Below, piece by piece: positions 15,730 through 25,149 of a stretch of DNA of 37,310 bases. This DNA is from Myxococcales bacterium (GTDB lineage: Bacteria; Myxococcota_A; Polyangia; Polyangiales; Polyangiaceae): contig CAHJWM010000046.1 in the NCBI GenBank assembly GCA_903642325.1, forward strand, positions 1-37,310. Direction: 5' to 3'. Below the pieces are notes generated by a model that ran no database searches, had not been told where the DNA came from, and saw nothing but the letters and a program-made list of their open reading frames with translations. How positions within the stretch are numbered: position 1 is the stretch's first letter; every line of letters begins with the position of its first letter. Position numbers and translations under genes: made by a program.

Positions 15730-17985
15730 ATGTCACTTCGAATAAAGTTCGCGGCGGTCTTCGCGTCTGCGGCGTTGGTCCTAGTGGTCGCCGCCGCCGC
15801 CTACGTGTCGCTTTCCTATGAAAGCAACTCGCAAGCTTGGGTTAGTCACACTTACGATGTCATCGATGCGCTCCGCAAGGTAGAATTACGCGTGGCGGAA
15901 GCGGAGGCCGCACAGCGTAATTATCTGCTCTCGGGGGACCCGACTTACCTTACGACGTTTCGCGAAGAGCAAGCGCGAGCCATAGCATCGGTTCCAGTCG
16001 TGCGCCGGCTGACGATCGATAACGCGAGCCAGGGTGTACGCGTCGCCCGCCTGGACGCAGCGGTGAAGGCCCGCATGGCTTACTTTGCCGAGACCGCCGA
16101 GCTGTATGAGAGCGCCGGTTTGCCCGCGGCGATGCAACGAATCACCGGCACCCAAGGTCGAGCTTTGACCTCGAACCTGCACTCGATGTCGGCCGAGATG
16201 GTGAACGAGGAGCGACGGCTGCTTGCACTCCGCTCGAGCCAGGCATCCGGCCGCACGCTGGCCACCAAAGCCGTGCTCGTCGTCGGAAGCCTGCTCTCGT
16301 TTTTGCTGGCGATTCAGACGATGCGCAAGTTGCAGGGCGAAGTCGAGCATCGCGAGCGCGCGCGGCATCTGATCGAAGAGCAGGCAAAGCGTCTCGAAGA
16401 GCAAGCACTCGTGCTGGAAGCCAGTAAGGAAGCCGCGGAAGCAGCTAATCGCACGAAGAGCATGTTTCTAGCAAATATGAGTCACGAGCTCCGCACTCCT
16501 CTGAATGCGGTGATCGGTTACAGCGAAATGCTGCAGGAAGAAGCGGAGGAGCGCGGCGTTGGCGCATTCATACCGGATCTGCAGAGCATCCACACCGCTG
16601 GCAAGCACCTGCTCGGGCTAATCAATGACGTGCTCGACCTCTCGAAGATAGAAGCCGGCAAGATGGATCTTTATATCGAGGATTTCGATATCAAGGAAAT
16701 GCTGCAGGACGTGACTGCCACCATCAAGCCTTTGATCGCACAACGAGGAAACACCTTCGAGCTGATAGGCGGGGAGCTCGGTGTCATGCACGCGGATCTC
16801 ACGAAGGTACGTCAGACGCTGTTCAACATTTTGTCGAACGCGAGCAAATTCACCGATCACGGGCAGATTCGCTTGGAGGCCAAAGTGGACGAGCCGGATG
16901 CCGAGCCGTGGCTTTCGATACATATCTCCGACACCGGCATCGGCATGACGACCGACCAGGTCTCGCGCCTGTTCGAGCCGTTTACGCAAGCTGACGCATC
17001 GACTACGCGCAAGTTCGGTGGCACCGGGCTAGGGCTGGCTATTTCGCGGCGGTTCTGCCGGCTAATGGGCGGCGATGTCAGCGTCGTTAGCGCCAAGGGC
17101 AGCGGTTCGACGTTCACGGTGTCGTTGCCCATGTCCGTCAAACGCGCCGACCGCGAAACTTCTCTGCCGGCCGCGAGAAGGGAGTCGCGCCACGACCCGC
17201 GGGTGGGTGAGAGCGTCTTGGTCATCGATGATGATCCGGACACTCGCGACTTGATGGAGCGTTACCTCGAGAAAGAGGGCTTCGCCGTCCGCACGGCCGC
17301 GACCGGCGAGGAAGGGCTGCAGCTCGCCCGCGACCTTCGGCCTTTGGCGATCACCCTCGACGTCATGATGCCGAGCACGGATGGCTGGGCCGTCCTGACC
17401 GAGCTGAAAGCGGACCCGAACCTGCGTGAGATTCCGGTGATCATGTTGACGATGGTCAGCGATCGCGGCCTCGGATACCGACTCGGAGCCTCTGAATTTC
17501 TCACCAAACCTCTGGATCGCAAGCGCCTCTCGCTCGTACTGCGTAAGTATCGTTCGGGCGCAGTCCCCCATACGGTGTTGCTGATCGAAGACGATGAGCC
17601 GACGCGCCGCATGACCCGGCAGCTACTCGAAAAAGACAGCTGGACGGTGAAAGAGGCGGAGAACGGCGAAGCGGCGTTGGACCGCGTCGCCGAGCTCACG
17701 CCGGATGTAATTTTGCTCGACTTGATGATGCCGGAGATGGACGGTTTTCAATTCGTCGAGGCACTCCGCGAGCACCCCGAGTGGCGTTCGATTCCGATCA
17801 TCGTTCTTACGGCTAAGGACATCACCGAGGAAGATCGCTCGAGGCTCAACGGTTGCGTCGAAAAGATCGTGCGCAAAGGGTCTTACGATCGGCAAAATCT
17901 TCTGAGCGACGTCCGCGACATCGTCGCCAAGCACGCGCAATCGCGCGCGGCTCAAGTCGCCACTCCGGAACAAAGCGATGCCTAA
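15730..17985 (+). CDS. CHASE3 hybrid histidine kinase with two receivers
   Basis: A 751-residue membrane sensor kinase. Helix 1 (about 7-27) and helix 2 (about 177-197) bracket a periplasmic CHASE3-like domain (AEAAQRNYLLSGDPTYL). A coiled coil leads to HisKA with [10 protein letters not shown], phospho-acceptor His252, and HATPase_c with NILSNASKFT (N box), DTGIGM (G1) and GGTGLGLAI (G2). Two receivers follow: VLVIDDDPDTRDL with Asp544, and VLLIEDDEPTRRM with Asp664. In the first, the stretch where the switch Thr is expected reads MLTMVSDR, so check it. The last 8 bases overlap the single receiver gene, so the two are coupled. ATG 15730 sits at the first helix; the frame runs further upstream (to 15460) but overlaps the divergent gene. 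The ligand is unknown. Confidence 0.9.
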   Translation: MSLRIKFAAVFASAALVLVVAAAAYVSLSYESNSQAWVSHTYDVIDALRKVELRVAEAEAAQRNYLLSGDPTYLTTFREEQARAIASVPVVRRLTIDNASQGVRVARLDAAVKARMAYFAETAELYESAGLPAAMQRITGTQGRALTSNLHSMSAEMVNEERRLLALRSSQASGRTLATKAVLVVGSLLSFLLAIQTMRKLQGEVEHRERARHLIEEQAKRLEEQALVLEASKEAAEAANRTKSMFLANMSHELRTPLNAVIGYSEMLQEEAEERGVGAFIPDLQSIHTAGKHLLGLINDVLDLSKIEAGKMDLYIEDFDIKEMLQDVTATIKPLIAQRGNTFELIGGELGVMHADLTKVRQTLFNILSNASKFTDHGQIRLEAKVDEPDAEPWLSIHISDTGIGMTTDQVSRLFEPFTQADASTTRKFGGTGLGLAISRRFCRLMGGDVSVVSAKGSGSTFTVSLPMSVKRADRETSLPAARRESRHDPRVGESVLVIDDDPDTRDLMERYLEKEGFAVRTAATGEEGLQLARDLRPLAITLDVMMPSTDGWAVLTELKADPNLREIPVIMLTMVSDRGLGYRLGASEFLTKPLDRKRLSLVLRKYRSGAVPHTVLLIEDDEPTRRMTRQLLEKDSWTVKEAENGEAALDRVAELTPDVILLDLMMPEMDGFQFVEALREHPEWRSIPIIVLTAKDITEEDRSRLNGCVEKIVRKGSYDRQNLLSDVRDIVAKHAQSRAAQVATPEQSDA

Positions 17986-18352
17986 AATATTGTTGGTCGA
18001 GGATAACGAAAAGAATTGGGACATGCTTTCGCGTCGCTTACGGCGACGTGGGTACGAGGTCGTGCTCGCGTTCGATGGCGCGCAAGGCGTCGCGATGGCG
18101 CGGGCAGACAAGCCGGATTTGGTGCTGATGGACATGAGCTTACCGGTCATGGACGGCTGGGAGGCTACTCGGCAAATCAAAGCTTCCACGGAGACGTCGA
18201 CCATTCCCGTCATCGCCCTCACCGCTCACGCCATGTCGGGCGATCGCGAAAAGGCGCGCTTGGCCGGCTGCGACGATTACCATCCCAAGCCGGTCGATTT
18301 GGCCGCATTGCTCACGCAGATTGAAGCGGCGCTGACCAAGAGCGGCACATAA
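17978..18352 (+). CDS. Single-domain response regulator (DivK-like receiver)
   Basis: A 124-residue protein made of a single receiver domain: ILLVEDNEKN acidic pocket (Glu8, Asp9), phospho-acceptor Asp52 in LVLMDMSLPVMDG, switch Thr in VIALTAHAM and the conserved Lys in HPKPVD. There is no output domain, so it works as a phosphate shuttle or by protein contact, as DivK-type receivers do. It starts 8 bases inside the end of the hybrid kinase gene and precedes a second kinase by 37 bases, so all three are probably one operon and this receiver may carry phosphate between them. The W14 in the first helix (NEKNWDML) is typical of receivers next to such kinases. Confidence 0.9.
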   Translation: MPKILLVEDNEKNWDMLSRRLRRRGYEVVLAFDGAQGVAMARADKPDLVLMDMSLPVMDGWEATRQIKASTETSTIPVIALTAHAMSGDREKARLAGCDDYHPKPVDLAALLTQIEAALTKSGT

Positions 18353-18389
18353 CCCCGCCCTGGCCGGCAGATTGACGAGCTGACTGTCG

Positions 18390-20186
18390 ATGCGAGACGA
18401 AACGATATCAAGCGCAGGCCCATTCGAGCAGGCGCCCGGCAGCCGAAATCAGAAGGCGCTGCTCGTTGCGTCCGCGCTGGCGTTGGGCTTTTTGTGCACC
18501 ACCGCTTATGTCCGTCTGCGCCGGGCGGCCGTCGAGCGGCGGCGCTCGGAGTCGTTGATTCGCGAGAGCGAGGCTCGCACGGGAGCGATCCTGGCCGCGG
18601 CCCTCGACGCCATCATCACCATCGACGAACGCGGATCGATTGCCGAGTTCAACCCCGCTGCGGAGCGAATTTTTGGCTATCGCCGCTCGGAGGTGCTCGG
18701 GCTCGGGTTCGGGCTCCTCGTCCCGCGGGCGGCGGGCGATCGACGTCACGGTTTTTCGCATTACTTGCAAAGCGAAGGTCACTCCCCACTCGGCGCGCGC
18801 ACGGAGGTAAGCGCTACGCGCGCCGACGGGCAAGAGCTCACTATCGAGCTTTCGATCAACGCCATCGAGGTACATGGCCCGCCTATGTTCACGGCCTATA
18901 TTCGCGACATCAGCGAGCGCAAGCGCGAGGAAGTGGCGGCGGCCGAGCGCGTGCACCTTGCGGCCTTGGCCGCCGACGTTGGGTACGCCCTCAGTCGAGG
19001 CGATAGCTTACCCTCGATGTTGAATCATTGTTGCGATGTCCTCGTCCAACATTTGGATGCGGCGTTCGCGAGAATCTGGACATTGGACGAACGCGAGAAC
19101 GTGCTCGTGCTTCGAGCCAGCTCGGGGATGTACACCCATTTGGATGGACCGCACGGGCGCGTGCCGGTCGGCAAGTTCAAGATCGGCCTGATCGCGGCCG
19201 AGCGGCGACCGCACCTGACCAACGACGCGGTCGGTGATCCGCGCGTGGGCGACCAAGACTGGGCGCGCCGCGAAGGGATGGTCGCATTCGCGGGCTACCC
19301 GCTGATGGATGACGAACGGCTCGTGGGAGTCATGGGGATGTTCGCTCGCCACCCCCTTTCGGAAGCGGCACTCCAGGCAATGGCCACCATGGCGACCGGC
19401 GTCGCGCTCGGAATCGAGCGCAAACGCGCCGAGGACGAGCTACGCCGCGCCAAGGACGAGGCGGAAGCGGCCAACCGCGCGAAGAGCGTTTTCTTGGCCA
19501 ATATGAGCCACGAGCTTCGCACGCCGTTGAATGCGATCATCGGCTACAGCGAGCTGCTTCAAGAAGAGGCGACGGCGACTGGTTATGGCAACTTGGTTCC
19601 GGACCTCGAAAAGGTGCTCGAGGCCGGCAAGCATCTATTACACATGATCAACGACATCCTCGATCTCTCGAAGATCGAGGCCGGCAAGATGGACCTCTTC
19701 ATCGAGACTTTCGGCGTTTCAGACGTCATCAGCAGCGTGGTCGACAGTTTGCGGCCATTGATCGAGAGCAGCGGTAACTTCCTGGCCGTCGAAGGCCTCG
19801 ATGACCTGGGGCTCATGCGCAGCGATCTGACCAAGGTTCGTCAAGGGCTTTTGAATCTGGTGAGCAATGCCAACAAGTTCACCAGCAAGGGAACGATCAC
19901 CGTCCGGGGGACGCGCGAGCATCGCGGCAGTTGCGATTGGTTGGTGTTGAGTGTGATCGACAACGGCATTGGGCTGACGGCTGCCCAAATCGCTGGGCTG
20001 TTTCGGCCATTTGCTCAAGCGGACGCCTCGACCACACGCCGGTACGGCGGATCCGGGCTTGGTCTCGTGATCACGCGCAGATTTTGCGAGCTGATGGGGG
20101 GTGAAGTCACCGTCGAGAGCGCTCCCGGGCGTGGCTCCGCGTTCACCATCGGGCTGCCGGCTGACGCTCCGGCCGCCAATACGTGA
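18390..20186 (+). CDS. PAS-GAF sensor histidine kinase
   Basis: A 598-residue kinase. A single membrane helix (about 22-42) is followed by a PAS domain (about 62-180; [20 protein letters not shown], then [13 protein letters not shown]), a GAF domain (about 190-345; [26 protein letters not shown]), a HisKA domain with [10 protein letters not shown] and His374, and HATPase_c with [16 protein letters not shown] and GGSGLGLVI. It ends without a receiver, so it must signal to a separate one, most simply the single-domain receiver just upstream. The GAF domain is a close paralogue of that in the hybrid kinase at 21803, and the catalytic core is related to that of the CHASE3 kinase at 15730. GAF ligand unknown. 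Confidence 0.9.
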   Translation: MRDETISSAGPFEQAPGSRNQKALLVASALALGFLCTTAYVRLRRAAVERRRSESLIRESEARTGAILAAALDAIITIDERGSIAEFNPAAERIFGYRRSEVLGLGFGLLVPRAAGDRRHGFSHYLQSEGHSPLGARTEVSATRADGQELTIELSINAIEVHGPPMFTAYIRDISERKREEVAAAERVHLAALAADVGYALSRGDSLPSMLNHCCDVLVQHLDAAFARIWTLDERENVLVLRASSGMYTHLDGPHGRVPVGKFKIGLIAAERRPHLTNDAVGDPRVGDQDWARREGMVAFAGYPLMDDERLVGVMGMFARHPLSEAALQAMATMATGVALGIERKRAEDELRRAKDEAEAANRAKSVFLANMSHELRTPLNAIIGYSELLQEEATATGYGNLVPDLEKVLEAGKHLLHMINDILDLSKIEAGKMDLFIETFGVSDVISSVVDSLRPLIESSGNFLAVEGLDDLGLMRSDLTKVRQGLLNLVSNANKFTSKGTITVRGTREHRGSCDWLVLSVIDNGIGLTAAQIAGLFRPFAQADASTTRRYGGSGLGLVITRRFCELMGGEVTVESAPGRGSAFTIGLPADAPAANT

Positions 20187-20205
20187 CCCAGACCAGCGAG
20201 TTGGC

Positions 20206-21447
20206 TCAGCGTCGTATTCGGTTTCCGATCACGAATCCGAGCAAGCCGGTGATCGATATACCGATCAGTGCCTGAGCACCGCTCAAGAAATAGACGAACT
20301 CACCGCGCGGCTGAACCCCGATGCCCGGGCTCCCGGAGGTCGTGAGCGCTAATAGGCTAAACACGGCAAGGTCGATGGGCGCGCGCGTTATTACTGGATT
20401 TCGCGAGGCGCCTTGCATACGGACCACGCTGCCGGTGACCCCATAAAGCAGCGTGAAGAATAGATAAACCACGAGCAGCGCCCCGAACACGCGCGGGACG
20501 CTTTCCCCGTAATCGCACAGCCACTCGACCAACTGATCGTTGGCGTATGAGCCGTACAAGCGAGCCGCGCTCCACCAATTGCGCGCTTTACGCTCAGCAA
20601 CCGCGCGCTGTCGTACGTCTTGTTTTTGCATTCGACGACGCTTGCCATAGGCCCATCGCGCCGCGTCCTGATCGCCCAGCTCGGAGAAATTGCGCTCGAG
20701 GGCGAAGTACCCGCGCGCCGCTCCCCGGTAATCCTTCTTGAGCTCTTCGCCCAGCGCTCCGCCGAGCTGCGCCTGCGAGAGCTGGGTCTTTTCCAGACGC
20801 GCCCCGGCAAGATGAACGCCGTGCATATCCGATGACGAGAAATCGAGGCCCTGCAGTTGGGCATCATTGAGATCCGCCCCGCGGAAGCTCGTGCCGCGCA
20901 GGACGACTTGCTGCAAGTTCGCGCCCCTCAGACTCGCGTTTCGCAAGATTGCGTTCACGAGCACCGCGCCTTGTAGATCCGCGCCGTCGAGCTGCGCGCC
21001 TTCGAGATTTGCCTGTTCTAAGATGGAACCGCGGAAGTTTGCGCCGGCAAAGTCGGCTTCGCGCAAATCAGCGCCGTGGAAATCGGCGCGCTCCAAATTC
21101 GCGTTTTCGAAAAAGCATCGCCGGGCATTTGCATAGCGCAGGTTCGCGTCCTGCAGATTGGCGTCCTCGAGCATCGCGTCCTGCAGGTTAGCCTCGCCGA
21201 AAATCGCGCCCTGCAACGACGCCCCCGCCAGATCACTCCCCTCGAGATTGACACCTTCGAGCGTCGCGCCTCGCATGTTCGCCCGTCCGAAGTGCGCAAA
21301 AGCGAAATCCGACTGACTGAGATCCAAGCCCTCGAAATTCACGAGGCGGAGGTTTGCGCCGCGAATGGTCGTGCCTCGTAGCGATAACGTCTCGCCGTCA
21401 ACGCGCGCGGCTAGGATTGCAATCAGGTGTTCTTGGTGCTCAATCAC
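20206..21447 (-). CDS. Pentapeptide-repeat protein with two-helix channel-like pore
   Basis: A 413-residue protein of unusual build. Residues about 20-232 are some forty pentapeptide repeats (A(D/N)LxG type: GANLRLVNF, GADLQGAVL), which fold as a right-handed quadrilateral beta helix. A helical segment (about 237-285, ALERNFSELGDQDAARWAYGKR) leads to a membrane helix at about 320-342, a re-entrant-like segment with TTSGSPG at 369-375 and a last helix at about 386-408. Helix, P-loop, helix is the plan of two-TM potassium channels, but the filter reads TTSGSPG and not T-x-G-Y/F-G, so potassium selectivity is doubtful. Start is GTG at 21447. Convergent with the PAS-GAF kinase (19-base gap). The Fur-like site at 21563 is upstream. 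Confidence 0.85.
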   Translation of the reverse strand: MIEHQEHLIAILAARVDGETLSLRGTTIRGANLRLVNFEGLDLSQSDFAFAHFGRANMRGATLEGVNLEGSDLAGASLQGAIFGEANLQDAMLEDANLQDANLRYANARRCFFENANLERADFHGADLREADFAGANFRGSILEQANLEGAQLDGADLQGAVLVNAILRNASLRGANLQQVVLRGTSFRGADLNDAQLQGLDFSSSDMHGVHLAGARLEKTQLSQAQLGGALGEELKKDYRGAARGYFALERNFSELGDQDAARWAYGKRRRMQKQDVRQRAVAERKARNWWSAARLYGSYANDQLVEWLCDYGESVPRVFGALLVVYLFFTLLYGVTGSVVRMQGASRNPVITRAPIDLAVFSLLALTTSGSPGIGVQPRGEFVYFLSGAQALIGISITGLLGFVIGNRIRR

Positions 21448-21802
21448 TCGCGGTCACCCACTCGGGGCTTGGGCTGCACGCCGGGCCTTGCGGGGGAGCC
21501 TACCTGCTGCTGACCGGTGCGTCACCGTGAAGCGGCTCGAGGCGCCGGCGCGCCGACGAAGTGCAAATGATAATCATCTCCATTTAGCCGTAAGATTCGA
21601 TCATCGAGAGCCGCGCGAGTTTCGCGGCGACGATACTGGCAAAAACGACTCAGTCCGTGTGCCGGCGGCAAATGCGCGCCCGCGCCGCGGTTTTCCCGCA
21701 CGGAAGTGAAATGAGCGGCCTTGCGCCGTGGATGTGAGAGGCTCCCAGCGCTCAGAGCACGATGTTGCTAGCCCGGGCTTCATCGTCAATGCGCACCTAC
21801 CT
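21448..21802. other. Divergent intergenic region with Fur-like site
   Basis: About 355 bases between the divergent pentapeptide-channel gene and the PAS-GAF-PAS kinase. It holds the Fur-box-like palindrome at 21563-21581 and, on the + strand, TAAGAT at 21591-21596 as a possible -10. No coding region was recognised, although the kinase frame remains open back to a GTG at 21728. Confidence 0.5.
21563..21581 (+). promoter_or_regulatory. Fur-box-like palindrome
   Basis: The 19 bases GCAAATGATAATCATCTCC match the Fur consensus GATAATGATAATCATTATC at 14 of 19 positions, including the uninterrupted palindromic core ATGATAATCAT. The site lies 116 bases ahead of the pentapeptide-channel start (- strand) and about 220 bases ahead of the hybrid kinase (+ strand), so either or both could be iron-regulated. 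Confidence 0.62.
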
Positions 21803-24340
21803 ATGACCGCACCCCCTCTAGACATCGGCTCTGACCGCGACCTTCTTCAAGAAAGCGAAGCCAAATACCGTTTTCTTGCGGAAACCATTCCGGTTCAGAT
21901 ATGGACTGCGCTTCCGGACGGAGGGCTCGACTACGTCAGCGAGCAAACCGCGGCGTATTTTGGGCTCACCGTGGAACAACTGCTGGCCGATGGCTGGCAA
22001 AATGTCGTCCACAGCGAGGACCTGTCACTCGTCATCGAGTCGTGGACGCTCGCGTTGAGGACAGGCAACCCGTACGGGGTCGAGTTCCGCTTGAAGAGTG
22101 TAACGGGGGACTACCTTTGGCACCTCGGTCGCGCCGTTCCACAGCGAGACGCTCTCGGTACCGTGGTGCGCTGGTTTGGCACGAATACCAATATCGAAGA
22201 GCAGCGCGCGCACCAGCGGGAAGTCGAATCGTTGCTTGCCCGGCTCCGCGAACAGAACCGACTGCTGGCGCTCGACGCGGAGCTCGCCGCCATATTGGTC
22301 CGCCCTTCATCCTCCTCTGACGTGCTTCAAGCGTGCACCGAAGCGGTCGTGAGGCACCTCGACGCGGCATTCGCACGCATCTGGACGACGAACGATGCGG
22401 GGACGGTACTCGACCTGCAAGCAAGCGCTGGGCTTTACACCCACCTCGACGGCCCCCACGGGCGTATCCCGGTTGGGAAGTTCAAGATCGGTCAAATAGC
22501 CGCCGAACGAACGGCACACTTCACGAATCAGGTCGTTGGCGATCCGCGAGTGAGTGACCAGGATTGGGCGAAAAAGCAGGGGATGATCGCATTTGGCGGC
22601 TGTCCAATCGTGTTCGCAGACAAGGTCGTCGGCGTAATTGCAGTGTTTGCGCGCCACCCGCTCTCGGATGCGGCCCAAACGGGATTGAAGTCCGTGGCTG
22701 ATGCGCTGGCGCAGTCACTCGAGCGCTTGCACTCCGAGGAGAAGGTGCGACTGAGCGAGCTCTGGCTCTCGACGACGCTATCCAGCATCGGAGACGGAGT
22801 CATTGCAACCGATGCGCTGGGCGCCGTCACGTTTTTGAACCCCATCGCGGCCATGCTCACCGGATGGTCGGCCGAGGATGCGTTTGGTAAGTCGATCGAG
22901 GTCGTGTTTCCGATCGTACGCGACGAGACCGGGGCAGCGGTCGAGAGCCCAGTCTCGAACGTATTACGCGAAGGGCGGATCGTCGGCCTCGCCAACCACA
23001 CCGTTCTTTTGCAACGCAATGGCGGAAGGGTGCCGATCGAGGATAGCGCCGCCCCGATCCGTGGTCGAGACGATCGCATCACCGGAGTGGTTCTCGTATT
23101 TCGTGACGCGGGTGAGAAACGGCGCGTCGAAGCGGAAAGGAGCCGATTGCTGGCGGCCGCGGAAGAGGCGCGCGACAAGGCGGACGCCGCCAGCCGGGCA
23201 AAGGACGAATTTTTGGCGACGGCCTCTCATGAGCTTCGCACTCCTTTGAACGCGATCCTCGGTTGGGCTCGCCTGCTACGCGGCGGCGCCCTGGAGCCGA
23301 GCATTTTCGCCCGCGGGCTCGAGACGATCGAGCGCAATGCTTTGGCGCAGGTCCAATTGATCGAAGACATTCTCGACGGCTCGCGCATCATTACCGGCAA
23401 GCTTCAGCTCGAAATTCGCTCTACTGATCTTGCGCTGATCTTGCATGCCGCCGTGGACGCTTTCCGACCTGCGGCGGCGGCCAAGAGCATCGCTCTGAAT
23501 TTGACGCTGGACGAAGCCGCATCGCGCATCCAAGGAGATCCGGATCGGCTGCAGCAGGTCGTGTGGAACTTGGTCAACAATGCGCTGAAGTTCACGCCCA
23601 AATGCGGGCGGATCGACGTGCGACTCGAACGCGTGGGGACTTCCACCGAGGTATCGGTGACCGACAATGGCCAGGGAATCTCGCCAGAATTTTTGCCGCA
23701 TGTGTTCGAGCGCTTTCGACAAGCCGACGGCAGCACGACACGGCGTTCCGGGGGGCTTGGTTTGGGGCTCGCGCTCGTGCGGCACTTGGTCGAAGCCCAT
23801 GGCGGGACCGTGCGGGCCGACAGCAAGGGCGAGGGCCTTGGAGCGTCGTTCACGGTCACTTTACCCGTTCAAGCCGTCTACCCCGAGACGGTCGAGGCGA
23901 TCCGCCTCGCGCCGGTTGGCGGTGTTTCGGGCGTTCCGAGCGCGGCACCGAGCCTGAGCGGCGTCCACATTCTAGTCGTCGACGACGAGCCAGATGCGAG
24001 GGATTTAGTGGCCACGCTGTTGCGCGCGCATGGGGCCGAAGTGGCCGTAGCCAAGTCGGCTGAGTCGGCGCTCGAACAACTTCGAGTACGCGCCCCAACT
24101 GTGCTCATCAGTGATATTGGCATGCCGAACACCGATGGTTATTCACTGATCAGTAGCGTGCGGGCGCTGCCGCATCCCGCGTCCGAGGTCCCCGCCATCG
24201 CGCTCACGGCCTACGCCCGCGAAGAGGACCGGCGTCGAGCGCTGACTGCGGGCTTTCAGAGTTACGCATCTAAACCGGTCGAGCCAGCAGCATTGATTCG
24301 CTTGGTTAGCGAGCTCGCGCGTTCGCGCGCTACGGATTGA
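21803..24340 (+). CDS. PAS-GAF-PAS hybrid histidine kinase with receiver
   Basis: An 845-residue soluble-looking hybrid kinase. Order: PAS_3-type PAS (about 15-137; AETIPVQIWTALPDGGLDYV, then WHLGRAVP), GAF (about 150-315; [26 protein letters not shown]), PAS (about 322-440; LSSIGDGVIATDALGAV), HisKA with [10 protein letters not shown] and His476, HATPase_c (NLVNNALKFT, DNGQGI, GGLGLGLAL), and a receiver (ILVVDDEPDARDL, Asp771 in VLISDIGMPNTDG, switch Thr in IALTAYA, Lys in YASKP). No membrane helix is evident, so it senses a cytoplasmic signal. The start is uncertain: ATG 21803 is taken, while GTG 21728 would add 25 residues of no known domain. Its GAF closely matches that of the 18390 kinase. 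Confidence 0.9.
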   Translation: MTAPPLDIGSDRDLLQESEAKYRFLAETIPVQIWTALPDGGLDYVSEQTAAYFGLTVEQLLADGWQNVVHSEDLSLVIESWTLALRTGNPYGVEFRLKSVTGDYLWHLGRAVPQRDALGTVVRWFGTNTNIEEQRAHQREVESLLARLREQNRLLALDAELAAILVRPSSSSDVLQACTEAVVRHLDAAFARIWTTNDAGTVLDLQASAGLYTHLDGPHGRIPVGKFKIGQIAAERTAHFTNQVVGDPRVSDQDWAKKQGMIAFGGCPIVFADKVVGVIAVFARHPLSDAAQTGLKSVADALAQSLERLHSEEKVRLSELWLSTTLSSIGDGVIATDALGAVTFLNPIAAMLTGWSAEDAFGKSIEVVFPIVRDETGAAVESPVSNVLREGRIVGLANHTVLLQRNGGRVPIEDSAAPIRGRDDRITGVVLVFRDAGEKRRVEAERSRLLAAAEEARDKADAASRAKDEFLATASHELRTPLNAILGWARLLRGGALEPSIFARGLETIERNALAQVQLIEDILDGSRIITGKLQLEIRSTDLALILHAAVDAFRPAAAAKSIALNLTLDEAASRIQGDPDRLQQVVWNLVNNALKFTPKCGRIDVRLERVGTSTEVSVTDNGQGISPEFLPHVFERFRQADGSTTRRSGGLGLGLALVRHLVEAHGGTVRADSKGEGLGASFTVTLPVQAVYPETVEAIRLAPVGGVSGVPSAAPSLSGVHILVVDDEPDARDLVATLLRAHGAEVAVAKSAESALEQLRVRAPTVLISDIGMPNTDGYSLISSVRALPHPASEVPAIALTAYAREEDRRRALTAGFQSYASKPVEPAALIRLVSELARSRATD

Positions 24341-24380
24341 GTCGCCCCGCGGCGGCAAGCCCGAAATCGGCACCAGCTGC

Positions 24381-24959
24381 TCAGGTAATTCTTGGAAAAA
24401 GTATGCCGGTGAGCTGAAACCATGCCGGCTCCTGGCTTGGATTGCGTTCCAGCCGCATACCCAAACGCTTCATGACCGCGGCCGACCGTACGTTGTCGTC
24501 AGTCGTACACGCGAAGAGCCGCGTTACGTTCAGTGAGCTGAAGGCAAACGCGGCGAGGGTGCGCGCTGCCTCGGTAGCAAAACCTCGCCCTTGAAACGCC
24601 GGGCGCAATGCCCAAAAGAGACCAACCTCCGCCGAGGACCGAGCATCTGCTTGGCCAGAAAACGACGGAAGCTTTTGGAAAGGTGCAAGTAGCGGCACGA
24701 GACCGACGAGGCCGATGAGCTGGCCACTTTGCTTCTCGACGATCGCTCGTTCGCCGTAGGGCGGCTGATGAAGTGCCGTCAACTGCTCATAGCTGCGTAT
24801 CGTCCAATCCAGCCAGCGCCGATGCCGCTCGATTTCGTCTTGGGCGCTTGCTTGTACATCAGCCCAACCTATCTCGACGTTGAGCTCGTGACAGGCGCGC
24901 AGGTCGCCTGATGTGAGCATGCGGATCGATAAACGCTCACTCTGCAGTTCTTCGAACAT
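24381..24959 (-). CDS. GNAT acetyltransferase, RimJ/RimL-like
   Basis: A 192-residue GNAT-family acetyltransferase. The N-terminus is typical of the RimJ/RimL branch (LQSERLSIRMLTSGDL). The acetyl-CoA-binding motif A follows as EVGLFWALRPAFQGRGFATEA, with Q/R-x-x-G-x-G/A (QGRGFA), and the end of the domain carries LFACTTDDNVRSAAVMKRLGM, the usual N-x-x-S...LGM signature. It should acetylate an amino group, for example a protein N-terminus or a small molecule; the substrate is unknown. It is read divergently from the OM-like protein and ECF sigma operon, and convergently with the hybrid kinase. ATG 24959 is the natural start. Confidence 0.88.
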   Translation of the reverse strand: MFEELQSERLSIRMLTSGDLRACHELNVEIGWADVQASAQDEIERHRRWLDWTIRSYEQLTALHQPPYGERAIVEKQSGQLIGLVGLVPLLAPFQKLPSFSGQADARSSAEVGLFWALRPAFQGRGFATEAARTLAAFAFSSLNVTRLFACTTDDNVRSAAVMKRLGMRLERNPSQEPAWFQLTGILFPRIT

Positions 24960-25149
24960 GTCGAGCCCTCCTAAATCGTACGGTGCGCTCTACCGAGCGC
25001 AGGCCGCAAGTCCCCGGCACGAGCCCCGCCGCCGAAGGAATTGCCGCGGACCGCCCGGGCGCGTGACCAATGACCCAAGCTCTCGAAAAATCATTACCAG
25101 CGCTTGCGTTTTCGTGATCGCGGTCACCGCCGCTTTCCATTATCTTTGT

